Source: Ambrosia x helenae
Taxonomy: Eukaryota; Streptophyta; Magnoliopsida; Asterales; Asteraceae
Assembly: GCA_030844895.1 (NCBI GenBank)
Contig: CM061226.1
Span: 47,810,238 to 47,874,237 of the forward strand
Direction: 5' to 3'
DNA: 64,000 nt
Position numbers and translations under genes: made by a program. The notes under the pieces are model-generated. The model saw only the letters and a program-made list of their open reading frames with translations, made no database searches and was not told the origin of the DNA. Below are positions 1-10,304 of this stretch, one piece after another. Positions within the stretch are counted from its first letter, which is position 1; the number at the start of each line of letters is the position of its first letter.

Positions 1-561
1 GCAAGCGGGTTATTAGTTGATAGTGCTATTAGGTTTCTTCACAAACCTCACATCGTGCTGGGAGCATGGGTGTGAACTATAACTTAACATTTATTATCAT
101 TGTTGATAGGCAATGGTGCAAGGCACTTTGTTCACTGTTGTGAGAGCTCGTTGTTTAGTAGTTCAGTATGCCTGTGTTTAGTTATCATGAGTGGGTTAGC
201 TACCCCTGGCATGTGGTGAATTAGCGGTTACGTGGTTTTGGAAACCTACGCATTTACTTACTCATTTACTTTGCTTTGTGAACTCACCAACTTTATGTTG
301 ACACACACTAGCATGCTTTTGCAGGTCGCTAGATTTGGAGCACTGTAGGTCATGCATCATTGAGTCGTGGGATATTCAACATTATTAAACTTATACTTTA
401 TTAATTATTTGGTTTTGCATATGGGCGCGTTGTTTTGCGCAAGAATTAAAAACGGTTATGTTTGGTTTACGCTTCCGCAACTTAATTAAACTTTTGATTA
501 AACGTTAAATCAGATTTTTGAAAACGAACTAAATGGTTTGGGCATTTAGAGTCGTTCTTAT
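1..561 (+). repeat. Tekay-type LTR, left part
   Basis: No coding sequence. This is the left part of an old gypsy LTR whose right end (7890-7966) lies beyond the inserted element at 562-7884. The right end carries the same terminal segment as the Tekay LTR at 54265 read in reverse: GTGTGTCACGC, a CTCGCGGTA motif, then TTTGAGGGTGTGACA. The segment at 260-330 has the 'gtgaactcaccaac' phrase also found in the other gypsy LTRs here. The start lies outside the window. Confidence 0.6.
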
Positions 562-652
562 TGTAACATTCGCATTTAATAATTATACGTTACGTATAAT
601 TTGGATTAAACGACAAGTTCTATTATTAAAATTTACATTTAATTATTTTGTA

Positions 653-689
<37 letters not shown>

Positions 690-860
690 ATTTATAATAA
701 ATACTAAATATATATATATATATAAACTGATTATTTGTGATTAGTCTTACCCAACCCAGCAGGCCCAATCAGACTTTAACCCAACTGAGAACAAATACCC
801 GGCCCACCCAGCCAAGCCCAACACCCTCACCCCATTTACCCTGTTTAACAAAAAAAAAAG

Positions 861-940
861 AAAAAAAAGGGGGCTGCTTCATCTGAGGCTCGAACCGGAG
901 CCACACCACAAACACCCACACGTCCCCACCAATTGAGCCA
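861..940 (-). promoter_or_regulatory. Antisense tRNA-like pol III module in LTR
   Basis: On the minus strand an A-box-like TGGCTCAATTGG (940-929) is followed 33 nt later by a B box GGTTCGAGCCTC (896-885) and a run of eight T (868-861) typical of a pol III terminator. Its copy in the 3' LTR is at about 5592-5671. Element 2 has an equivalent module at the same LTR depth (24911-24983). It may be an ancient SINE or tRNA-like insertion; transcription is not shown. Confidence 0.6.
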
Positions 941-1231
941 CAGCTCATCTTGTGAATATTTATGGTTATTATTATATAAAATCCACCCTCTCTGTCTTTC
1001 TCCTTCGACGAGCAGCAGCAGCAAACAAAGAAGAATCCATCTTTGACCAAATCTAATTAACATCAATAACTCGTAATTGATCCAAGAATGGAATGATTGT
1101 GTGATTATCGGTCATATGCGCGTCCTTTACCCATTGATTCGTGGTCAAACATGCCGGATTTCAAGCTATTACACGCGTCAAACATTAACAACGGGTCAAA
1201 ACTTGCCAAATCGAACACCAATCCTTTGTCC

Positions 1232-1238
1232 TATAAAT
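1232..1238 (+). promoter_or_regulatory. Pol II TATA box of element 1 LTR
   Basis: TATAAAT in the context CTATAAATTGA, followed by GTTGCTGGACCATCT. The same block is found in element 2 (minus strand, 24598-24625 and 29274-29280), so it is a conserved core promoter in otherwise divergent LTRs. It probably marks the U3/R border. Confidence 0.6.
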
Positions 1239-1557
1239 TGAATGTTGCTGGACCATCTAATCTCGCCGAATAACCTTTCCCAATCCCCAATTCCTCATAA
1301 AAATTCTCTGCTCTTGGTGTTTAATCGAGTTTTCTTGGCTTCGGGTCTTGACCGCTCGTTTTTTATCAATTCAGTTTGGTATGTTGGATTTTCTTTATGG
1401 ATTTTGTCCATCGGCTATCAACAAGCAATAACCCCATGATGAATCGGGGTATTGCTTGTTAAATCGTTCGATTGCAGATTCTAGGGCTCGATTTCAATTA
1501 TTTGGGGAAGAACACGTCTGAAATGTTTAGTATTTATTTTATATAAACCACAACCAA

Positions 1558-1647
1558 ACACAACCACTGGTCTAGACCAAGTGGTTGTGTCTGGTGCTCG
1601 TCTGCTGGTCCACGCGGGTTCGAGTCCCGGGTTGGACAAACCTTTTT
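1558..1647 (+). promoter_or_regulatory. Sense tRNA-like pol III module with 33-nt palindrome
   Basis: A-box-like TAGACCAAGTGG (1573-1584), a perfect B box GGTTCGAGTCC (1617-1627), and a T5 run (1643-1647). The A box lies in a near-perfect palindrome (1558-1590) whose arms are ACACAACCAC and GTGGTTGTGT. Copies: 3' LTR from 6289; element 2 at 24213-24302 on the minus strand. It is not a clean tRNA: the acceptor stem is not evident and the T stem has 4 of 5 pairs. Confidence 0.6.
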
Positions 1648-3157
1648 CTTGTTTTTGTTTTTAAGCAAATCATATATATATATATATATAATACTTATAA
1701 TCTTATAAATTCATTTTAAAATGCTAAAACATTTTTAAAAATTCTACAAAAATTATCTTGTATTAATCTGATGTAATAGTTCAACTTACAATTTTTAGTT
1801 TTCAAAAATTTATTTATTTAATATATTTAATAAATAAATTAATTTTATTCTATTATATTTATAAAATTCCATTAAAATATCAAAACAAATTCATAAATTT
1901 CCACAAATTTTACTCTAAGTTTTTATAACATTAAGCTTTTCAGAAATGATTTTTATTTCTGAAAAATCATTTATTTAATATTTTTAAGCAATTTTTGTTA
2001 GTTTTAATCATAATTAAATCATAATAAATTCAATTTTTAATATTTTTGCACCAAAATTTTATACAAATTATTTCTGAATATTTAGAACAGAAATATGAAT
2101 TTTAAACTAATAATTCTTTAACCTTTGTATTTTTAATATTAAAGTTAAATTTTGACAATTTGTTATAAATAGAATTAATATTCTATTTTAAAGAAAATAA
2201 TTTTGTAAAAATTATTTTTACACTTTAAACACATTATTGTGACCATCTTGAATTTAAATTTCATAAAAAGATTTTTGGTTATTTATTTACTAATATTCTC
2301 TCAATTATCAAACATTTTTGATATTAATCAAACGAGCATTTATCCCCAAATTCGAAGCCCTAGAAACTTATACATTTGTAGACTTGATAGACTTAGACAT
2401 ATTTATTACCTTATTATAGGGTGATACTTGACATATTTGGGCAACACACTATTCTATTTATCAACAAATACAACATTTTGCTAAGGTGAGTTTTACATAG
2501 CCCCTTTTCTATTTATCACTATTTTTGGGGTGAAACATGTTACAACAATATTTATGCAATTCAAACATCAATGTGTCTATGTGTATTTCTATGTTGCATT
2601 ATGTCTTGAACATGAATAGGGTAAGCACAATTCTAGCATAAACATTCATAAGCCAAACGGTATACATTGATAGATCTATTGGACTGACAATCCCACCCGG
2701 ATACGTGCCTCCTACAAAGGTTACGTGGGTGTTTGTTACTGCAATATAAACGAGTGAACCATGAGCGTATGGGATGTACCACAATACAACAGTCAACAAG
2801 GTTGATTATGCACTCGATTTACTTCTAGTATGTTTTCGCATATGGACTAGATTGCCATGACACATGAATTGCACAACAATTTTATTCAATTATCAAAACC
2901 TATGTAATTCTCACAAACTTTTGTTGACCCAAAATATTTTCAACTTAACATGTTTCAGGTTTTACTTGCTTGAAGAGTTGAATTGATGCTTGGAGTTGTT
3001 TGCATAGTTTTATTCAAATTGATGTACAAATTCTTAGAACAATTGTATGTAACTTATTTAAATTATTTAATGAAATCTATTATTCACCATGAGCTACTGA
3101 ACAATCATCAATACGTGACATCCCGATGTTTCCGCCATCGGTTGGGGTGTTACAGAT

Positions 3158-3170
3158 TGGTATCAGAGCC
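3158..3170 (+). promoter_or_regulatory. Primer binding site (tRNA-iMet), element 1
   Basis: TGGTATCAGAGCC, the usual plant initiator tRNA-Met complement, three bases after the 5' LTR end. An 8-bp hairpin (GGTTATAG...CTATAACC, about 3173-3224) follows directly. Confidence 0.93.
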
Positions 3171-3411
3171 ATGGTTATAGGGAATTAGGTTATTAGAAAA
3201 ATAATCTAGTCTATAACCATAGGATTTAACCAGTACTTGCTTCTTTTACTTGCTATTCTCTACCTCCCTCCTACTTCTTATCCCTACTTTCATCCCTACA
3301 AGAAGGTTGCTCTCCATCACTGGATCTACTCTCAGACTAATAGGACAAAATCCTCAGGTTTAACCTGAACCACCTTGAGATCTCGTCAAAGTTCTAGATT
3401 TTAATAACGAA

Positions 3412-3551
3412 CACGTGCAATCTGGAAGGGTGAACGCCTGTATTCTGAGTCTTCTGTCTAGGCTGGCATTGCGCATATATCCCAATCAGACGAGGGACCC
3501 GGATGCCTACCTGGGAATTCTCGGGATGAGTGTTCACTTATAGGCTAAAGC
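3412..3551 (+). other. Conserved 140-nt leader block, element 1
   Basis: Runs from CACGTGCAAT to GGCTAAAGC, between PBS and gag. Equivalent blocks of the same length lie in element 2 (26981-27120, minus) and the LARD (48183-48323, minus), although the LARD LTR is very different. It has no shared open frame, so an RNA role such as packaging or dimerisation is possible. Confidence 0.7.
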
Positions 3552-3681
3552 ACGTCTTCATATGTTATTAGAATTTAGAATCTTTGATAAGTCAACGTTT
3601 TCGTTTATTCGTTTTAATTAATGAATAAATGATTACATTCCTTATATAACCTCATTCATTTCATTGTGTCTCTTTCAGATC

Positions 3682-3769
3682 ATGCCTCCACGTCGCAGTG
3701 CTCGTCTTAACAGCGGTGACAATCATGATGAAGGAAGTAGCAATCACAACCACAACCACGATACTAACC

Positions 3770-3805
<36 letters not shown>

Positions 3806-4804
3806 GTGTTGATGCCCAACTGGCTGCAATCATTTCTCAACAAATGGTGCAGCAAATCGCAACTCTGGTTCCCAACTTACTAGCTCAAGTCATCCAGTTG
3901 AACGGCAACGGGAACGGTAACGGCAACGGGAATGGAAATGGAAACCACAACGGGAATGGGAATGGACTTCCAGCCTGTACTCTTAAACACTTTAATTCTT
4001 GTAATCCCCCAAAGTTTAGTGGTGAAGAAGGAGCTACGGGACTCCTGCAATGGTTTGAGGGTATTGAGAATACCTTCCTCAACAGTGAATGCCCCGACAA
4101 CTTTAAAGTCCGTTATGCCATGAGTGTTCTTCACAAACGAGCACTCACTTGGTGGAATGAAGAAAAACGCACTCGCGGAGCTGAAGCTGCACTAGCCTTA
4201 ACTTGGGATCAAGCTAAAGACATTATGAAGGCGGAGTTATGTCCTCGTAATGAAATTAAGAAGCTGGAAGATGAATTTCATGATCTTGCTCAAGACAGTG
4301 GGGAAAACCTTGCTTACAACACTCGTTTTCACGAACTTAGCTTACTGCTACCCCACAAAGTCACCCCTTTGCCCATTGCAATCGAAAAATACATTGGTGG
4401 CTTACCAATGCAAATTCAAGACACGGTGTGGGGAAGGAACCCTGCTACTTTGGAGGAAGCAAAGCGTTTGGCTGCCACCCTAACGGATAACCAATTGAAA
4501 GCAGGGAACCCTAACTCGTAAAGGGGAAAAGAAAAAGGATACTCCCCAACCTGCCGTTGAAATCAAAACTGAGGCCTCAACCAACGGAAAGAACAAGGCC
4601 AGAAATTTTGCAATAGATACCACTGCCCCACCCAACAAGAAACAATACAACGGGAAGCTACCTAAGTGTGACACCTGCCAGTATCACCATCCAACTCAAG
4701 TACCCTGCCGACAGTGCACCAATTGTCAAAGGTATGGGCATCTTGCAGATGCTTGTCGAATCCCTGCTACAAACGCTCTTGATGCTCCAAATAACCCCAC
4801 TTGA
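3682..4804 (+). pseudogene. gag, element 1 (one frameshift)
   Basis: Ty3/gypsy Gag, the capsid/nucleocapsid precursor. The start is set by the intact copy in element 2. After the basic N-terminus come an Asn run coded by an AAC microsatellite, an Asn-Gly repeat, and the capsid region with GLLQWFEGIE and LTWWNEEKRTR. Relative to element 2 an extra G near 4503-4506 shifts the frame and gives a stop at 4519-4521. The C-terminal zinc knuckle (CTNC....H....C) stays open in another frame to TGA at 4802-4804. As it stands the product would lack the nucleocapsid. A splice-acceptor-like TTTCAG lies just before the ATG. No pol follows. Confidence 0.9.
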
Positions 4805-5010
4805 GACCCTCCAACTACTTAACAGCAAACCCTACCATTTGAATGATGTCTATTTTTTTCTCTTTAATTCTATGTATTGACACTTTTGATTCAAGTAATA
4901 AAATCAAGTACTATCATAATATCTGAGTGCATGTTGTTTGAATTAATTGCTTGATAGATTGTTTGATTGCTTACTTGTACAACAATTAGTTGACTACCAA
5001 ACAACCCATT

Positions 5011-5119
5011 CAACGATTGGTAGAGGTCATCATGTCTTTCCAACAGTCGGGAGAGGCCCTACCACCTGCTCAACGACTGGTGGGGACTATCAGACTTGCT
5101 CAACAATCGGTAAAGTCAT
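5011..5119 (+). repeat. 30-bp tandem repeats after gag, element 1
   Basis: Units begin with CAAC at 5011, 5041, 5071 and 5101, exactly 30 bp apart, each matching CAACRRTYGGTRGRG loosely. The same array is in element 2 (about 25452-25570, minus). In one frame the units code for ten residues beginning QRLV or QQS and run open to a stop at 5119-5121. Confidence 0.7.
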
Positions 5120-5262
5120 AAAAGGACGCAAAACCCTAATGTAAGGTAAATTGGTAATTACGGTCCGGAACGTAATCATGAGTTTAGAGGTACGTTAAGG
5201 TAGTGTGAAATTTTATCAAGGTCTTCGGTAGTCGACCAATTGCTAACCTAGTGTCTTCCTTT

Positions 5263-5297
5263 AACTTCGGGACGAAGTTCCTAAAAGTAGGGGAGAC
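5263..5297 (+). promoter_or_regulatory. Pre-PPT hairpin and polypurine tract, element 1
   Basis: Palindrome AACTTCGGGACGAAGTT (5263-5279) followed by the polypurine tract AAAAGTAGGGGAGAC (5283-5297) that abuts the 3' LTR. The tract would prime plus-strand DNA synthesis. The hairpin recurs before the PPT of the other gypsy families in this window. Confidence 0.85.
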
Positions 5298-7884
5298 TGT
5301 AACATTCGCATTTAATAATTATACGTTACGTATAATTTGGATTAAACGACAAGTTCTATTATTAAAATTTACATTTAATTATTTTTTAGCTTTTTAAATA
5401 TATATATATATATATATATAAAGATTTATAATAAATACTAAAAAAAATATATATAAACTGATTATTTGTGATTAGTCTTACCCAACCCAGCAGGCCCAAT
5501 CAGACTTTAACCCAACTGAGAACAAATACCCGGCCCATCCAGCCAAGCCCAACACCCTCACCCCATTTACCCTGTTTAACAAAAAAAAAAGAAAAAAAAG
5601 GGGGCTGCTTCATCTGAGGCTCGAACCGGAGCCACACCACAAACACCCACACGTCCCCACCAATTGAGCCACAGCTCATCTTGTGAATATTTATGGTTAT
5701 TATTATATAAAAGCCACCCTCTCTGTCTTTCTCCTTCGACGAGCAGCAGCAGCAAACAAAGAAGAATCCATCTTTGACCAAATCTAATTAACATCAATAA
5801 CTCGTAATTGATCCAAGAATGGAATGATTGTGTGATTATCGGTCATATGCGCGTCCTTTACCCATTGATTCATGGTCAAACATGCCGGATTTCAAGCTAT
5901 TACACGCGTCAAACATTAACAACGGGTCAAAACTTGCCAAATCGAACACCAATCCTTTGTCCTATAAATTGAATGTTGCTGGACCATCTAATCTCGCCGA
6001 ATAACCTTTCCCAATCCCCAATTCCTCATAAAAATCCTCTGCTCTTGGTGTTTAATCGAGTTTTCTTGGCTTCGGGTCTTGACCGCTCGTTTTTGATCAA
6101 TTATGTTTGGTATGTTGGATTTTCTTTATGGATTTTGTTCATCGGCTATCAACAAGCAATAACCCCATGATGAATCGGGTTATTGCTTGTTAAATCGTTC
6201 GATTGCAGATTCTAGGGCTCGATTTCAATTATTTGGGGAAGAACACGTCTGAAATGTTTAGTACTTATTTTATATAAACCACAACCAAACACAACCACTG
6301 GTCTAGACCAGGTGGTTGTGTCTGGTGCTCGTCTGCTGGTCCACGCGGGTTCGAGTCCCGGGTTGGACAAACCTTTTTCTTGTTTTTGTTTTTAAGCAAA
6401 TCATATATATATATATATATAATACTTATAATCTTATAAATTCATTTTAAAATGCTAAAACATTTTTAAAAATTCTACAAAAATTATCTTGTATTAATCT
6501 GATGTAATAGTTCAACTTACAATTTTTAGTTTTCAAAAATTTATTTATTTAATATATTTAATAAATAAATTAATTTTATTCTATTATATTTATAAAATTC
6601 CATTAAAATATCAAAACAAATTCATAAATTTCCACAAATTTTACTCTAAGTTTTTATAACATTAAGCTTTTCAGAAATGATTTTTATTTCTGAAAAATCA
6701 TTTATTTAATATTTTTAAGCAATTTTTGTTAGTTTTAATCATAATTAAATCATAATAAATTCAATTTTTAATATTTTTGCACCAAAATTTTATACAAATT
6801 ATTTCTGAATATTTAGAACAGAAATATGAATTTTAAACTAATAATTCTTTAACCTTTGTATTTTTAATATTAAAGTTAAATTTTGACAATTTGTTATAAA
6901 TAGAATTAATATTCTATTTTAAAGAAAATAATTTTGTAAAAATTATTTTTACACTTTAAACACATTATTGTGACCATCTTGAATTTAAATTTCATAAAAA
7001 GATTTTTGGTTATTTATTTACTAATATTCTCTCAATTATCAAACATTTTTGATATTAATCAAACGAGCATTTATCCCCAAATTCGAAGCCCTAGAAACTT
7101 ATACATTTGTAGACTTGATAGACTTAGACATATTTATTACCTTATTATAGGGTGATACTTGACATATTTGGGCAACACACTATTCTATTTATCAACAAAT
7201 ACAACATTTTGCTAAGGTGAGTTTTACATAGCCCTTTTCTATTTATCACCATTTTTGGGGTGAAACATGTTACAACAATATTTATGCAATTCAAACATCA
7301 ATGTGTCTATGTGTATTTCTATGTTGCATTATGTCTTGAACATGACTAGGGTAAGCACAATTCTAGCATAAACATTCATCAGCCAAACGGTATACATTGA
7401 TAGATCTATTGGACTGACAATCCCACCCGGATACGTGCCTCCTACAAAGGTTACGTGGGTGTTTGTTACTGCAATATAAACGAGTGAACCATGAGCGTAT
7501 GGGATGTACCACAATACAACAGTCAACAAGGTTGATTATGCACTCGATTTACTTCTAGTATGTTTTCGCATATGGACTAGATTGCCATGACACATGAATT
7601 GCACAACAATTTTATTCAATTATCAAAACCTATGTAATTCTCACCAACTTTTGTTGACCCAAAATATTTTCAACTTAACATGTTTCAGGTTTTACTTGCT
7701 TGAAGAGTTGAATTGATGCTTGGAGTTGTTTGCATAGTTTTATTCAAATTGATGTACAAATTCTTAGAACAATTGTATGTAACTTATTAAAATCATTTAA
7801 TGAAATCTATTATTCACCATGAGCTACTGAACAATCATCAATACGTGACATCCCGATGTTTCCGCCATCGGTTGGGGTGTTACA
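5298..7884 (+). repeat. 3' LTR of element 1
   Basis: TGTAACATTCGC...GGGGTGTTACA, 2587 bp, near-identical to 562-3154. Main differences are AT-microsatellite length near 5395-5455 and scattered substitutions. It carries the same TATA box, tRNA-like modules and terminal hairpin. Confidence 0.93.
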
Positions 7885-7966
7885 CTTATGACTTATGGCT
7901 ATGAGATCCTGGTGTGTCACGCGTCTCGCGGTATAAACCCCGCAGTGAAAATTTGAGGGTGTGACA
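7885..7966 (+). repeat. Target duplication and right end of the split Tekay-type LTR
   Basis: CTTAT (7885-7889) repeats 557-561. The remainder ends in TTTGAGGGTGTGACA at 7966, matching the reverse complement of the LTR end at 54265. It resumes the LTR begun at 1-561. Confidence 0.65.
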
Positions 7967-8770
7967 CTATAACGCTATATGTTGCATATAAAAGGGTGTG
8001 AAAATAAACTGGAGGGTGTGCGTATATTTGCAACCATACAAAATGTTCCTTAGGCCACACGGTGTGGCATCGTGAAAGGAGATCATGGGCTGACGTGGAC
8101 TCATGGACATAATGGGAACACCGCCCCATGGTGTCATGATCGTAAAGATCGAGTAGATAGCCACGAGATGAATCCAACCATTGGTGATGGTGAGAGTAGT
8201 GAGGTGGAGAAAGAGGTGTCATGATGGTGAGGGTAGTGAACCACACTAAATGTTAATTGAAGAAAGAGATAGCGGAAGGAAGGTGCTGACGTGACACTGA
8301 AATATAGGCCGGTAATAATACTTCATTAGTGACCACACCTTATTGCCTTATATACTAGTTACAAGATTTGAGGAGCATAATGTTGTCCCTATAGGTGTTC
8401 TCATAAAACTATGTTGTCAAGCTTTGACCATTGGGCAGAAGTTTTGTTCCGTGGGTACGAGGGAGGTTTCTGGGGTTGTGGATTTTGGAATATTAACTCA
8501 GGCTAAAAAAAGCTTATGGGAAGATGGATAATGGAAATTAACTCAGGTAAGTAGCCATCTCTTGTAAAATGAATTTTATGCAGCTTGTTAACATGGTGCG
8601 GTGTTAGAGACTTACAATAAGAACCCATTATGACCCGAAAACTTTATTGAATTGCACCCATCCTAACCCAACCAGTTTCCGAAACTGCCTGACCTGACCC
8701 AACCCGTTGGCCCGCCCCATCATGACCCAACCCTTTGGCCCGCCCAACCTGCCCCTTTCTTTTATTTTTA
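7967..8770. other. Intergenic, no gene recognised
   Basis: About 800 bases without a convincing gene. Short ORFs on both strands show no known motif. 8640-8760 is rich in 'gacccaacccgttggcccgccc' type runs, similar in style to 10150-10215, probably low-complexity or transposon debris. Confidence 0.4.
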
Positions 8771-9307
8771 ATAGGATTAACAAACGAGTCAGATAAGTGG
8801 CTGTGGACGGAGAGTCAAGATGGATCTTTCACAGTAGCAGGCTGCAGTGCGTTACTATCTAGAAACGCAGCCCCTTTTTACCCTTTCGAATGGGTAAAAG
8901 GGGTGCCGAAAAAGGTTACGATTCTGGGATGGAGGGCGGTACAGGACAGACTACCAACGTTAGTCGGGCTGAAAAGAAGAAAGATTTTAAACGGGGCAAC
9001 GTGTAAATTATGTGGTGAGGGAGATGAAAACGCTGATCATCTCTTCACCTCATGTTATGTGGCGTCCGTATTATGGAATAAGGTTAGTTCGTGGCTCGAT
9101 ATTGCTCCTATTTTTGCGTTTAATGTGAAAGACCTGCTGGAAGTATACAAATCAATCAATGCGATGGAAAAGAAAAGGGACCTCATTAGAATCATTATAT
9201 ATGCGGGATGTTGGGCGATTTGGAAAGCTAGAAACGACCTAATTTTCAATGGGAAAAGGATCAATGTCATTGGCGTCTTTTGGGATGCACTTAGTTTGGT
9301 GTTTTAA
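8771..9307 (+). pseudogene. LINE reverse-transcriptase zinc-binding domain (3' end of a non-LTR element)
   Basis: An open stretch matching the zf-RVT region at the C-terminus of plant L1-type LINE ORF2. It has the W-rich start (SDKWLWTESQDGSFTV), the VPKKVTILGWRAVQDRLPT stretch, the Cys/His cluster CKLCGEGDENADHLFTSC and the closing CWAIWKARNDLIF motif. Endonuclease and reverse transcriptase are absent, as expected for a 5'-truncated LINE. The upstream ATG at 8735 is in low-complexity DNA and is not a meaningful start. A typical LINE 3' tail follows. Confidence 0.85.
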
Positions 9308-9413
9308 GGTTTGGTATAGGGATGTATTGGGGGAAGGATAATGGTAGCTAGCGTCTTGCTTGTTACTATGATTGTAAATATCTTTTTGGTGTTGAATAAA
9401 AATTAGAAAAAAA
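9308..9413 (+). mobile_element. LINE 3' UTR and poly(A)-like tail
   Basis: After the TAA at 9305-9307 the sequence contains TTGAATAAAAATTAG and a run of A (about 9405-9413), a polyadenylation-like end for the 5'-truncated LINE. No clear target duplication was found. Confidence 0.6.
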
Positions 9414-9557
9414 ATAACCAATCTTTCGATAAGATACTTTCTTTCAAAAATTATGATGTCCCCCTGTAGATTTAAGTTTACTCACCTAGTTTTAGCTTAT
9501 GTATCACTTTCCTAAAAGCGACCCGTTATACCCGTACTCAATTTTGTCAATACTTGC

Positions 9558-10124
9558 TAGGGATGAGCATTTTTTCCCGAGTACCTATACCCGTACCCAT
9601 ACCGTACCTGTACCGGTACCCGTACCTGTACCGATTTTGAGTACTCGGTATAGGTATCAGTACCCACTTTTACTGATTTCGGTATTCGGTACTTTCGGTA
9701 TCGGTACGGGTACGAGTACAGGTTAAAAATGGTACGGGTACCGAATTTTATATACTATTGAATTTGATTATATGTTTTACTTCGTATTATGGTATTTATG
9801 GTATTCGTATCAATTTTACCTATTTGGTACATGTACCATATTGGTACCCGTACCAAAATTTTCAATTTGGTACTCGTATAGTATTGATACTCGTAATTGT
9901 TTACATACTTGGTACCCGTACGAGTGCTCAAAAAAGAAAAAAATAACAAAATGGTACCAAACGGGTACCGTACCGAAATACCGGTACCGATACCCATACT
10001 CGTACCCGTACCGTACCTATATATTCGGTACGGTACTCGGTACCCACTTTTGTTCAAATTCGGTACGGGTATTTTCGGTACGGGTACGGGTATAGGTACG
10101 GGTACGGTACCGATCTCATCCCTA
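9558..10124. mobile_element. hAT-type MITE built of GGTACC iterons
   Basis: 567 bp bounded by TAGGGATGAG and CTCATCCCTA, with an 8-bp duplication ATACTTGC at 9550-9557 and 10125-10132. Terminal motif and duplication length fit the hAT superfamily. Both ends are packed with GTACCG/CGGTAC words, many of them GGTACC palindromes. Translations give runs of Val-Pro or Gly-Thr and are not genes. No transposase. Confidence 0.85.
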
Positions 10125-10132
10125 ATACTTGC

Positions 10133-10304
10133 TGCCCGTTTTGCCAGGTGTACCATTTTAAAACGACCCATTACCTCGCCCAGCCCAACCCAACCCAACC
10201 CAACCCAACCCAACCCATCTTGTTTTGTCAGGTAAAGTTTTTCACCTGATCCCTTGCTCTGTTTTGTTTTATAAGTATGTGATTTAGTGAACATGATCAC
10301 CTAT
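10133..10304. repeat. CCCAA-rich stretch
   Basis: Contains several tandem CCCAA units (about 10180-10217). This is not the plant telomere repeat CCCTAAA. No gene seen. Confidence 0.5.

Larger units (their letters stand above)
562..3154 (+). repeat. 5' LTR of element 1
   Basis: Starts TGTAACATTCGC and ends GGGGTGTTACA. It contains an AT microsatellite (about 660-725), an antisense tRNA-like module (861-940), a TATA box (1232-1238), a sense tRNA-like module (1558-1647), a very AT-rich U5 and a terminal hairpin (3123-3141) with loop TTTCCGC. Short ORFs in it recur in the 3' LTR and do not look like genes. Confidence 0.93.
562..7884 (+). mobile_element. Gag-only LTR retrotransposon (TR-GAG type), element 1
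   Basis: Complete element: two 2.59-kb LTRs (TG...CA), 5-bp target duplication CTTAT at 557-561 and 7885-7889, PBS, gag and polypurine tract. The internal part is only 2.14 kb and has no protease, reverse transcriptase or integrase, so movement must depend on enzymes supplied in trans. By eye the LTRs differ at about twenty positions plus AT-microsatellite length, which suggests recent insertion. Gag-only elements with terminal repeats are known in plants as TR-GAGs. The gag domain type and zinc knuckle point to Ty3/gypsy. It sits inside an older Tekay-type LTR. Confidence 0.93.

Noticed and set aside
769..1066. Two overlapping minus-strand ORFs of 93 and 73 codons
   Set aside because: Duplicated exactly in the other LTR (5500-5797), lie over the tRNA-like module and poly-T, and show no domain.
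1573..1647. True tRNA gene
   Set aside because: A and B boxes are present but no acceptor stem or convincing anticodon arm can be drawn, and it repeats in each LTR.
3661..3883. ORFs rich in Val or Thr over the AAC microsatellite
   Set aside because: Out-of-frame readings of the Asn tract in gag.
10180..10217. CCCAA tandem run as telomere repeat
   Set aside because: The plant telomere unit is CCCTAAA; this run is short and of a different unit.
9499..10300. ORFs with Val-Pro or Tyr-Arg-Tyr repeats on both strands
   Set aside because: They are translations of GGTACC iterons in the hAT MITE and occur in several frames and both strands.
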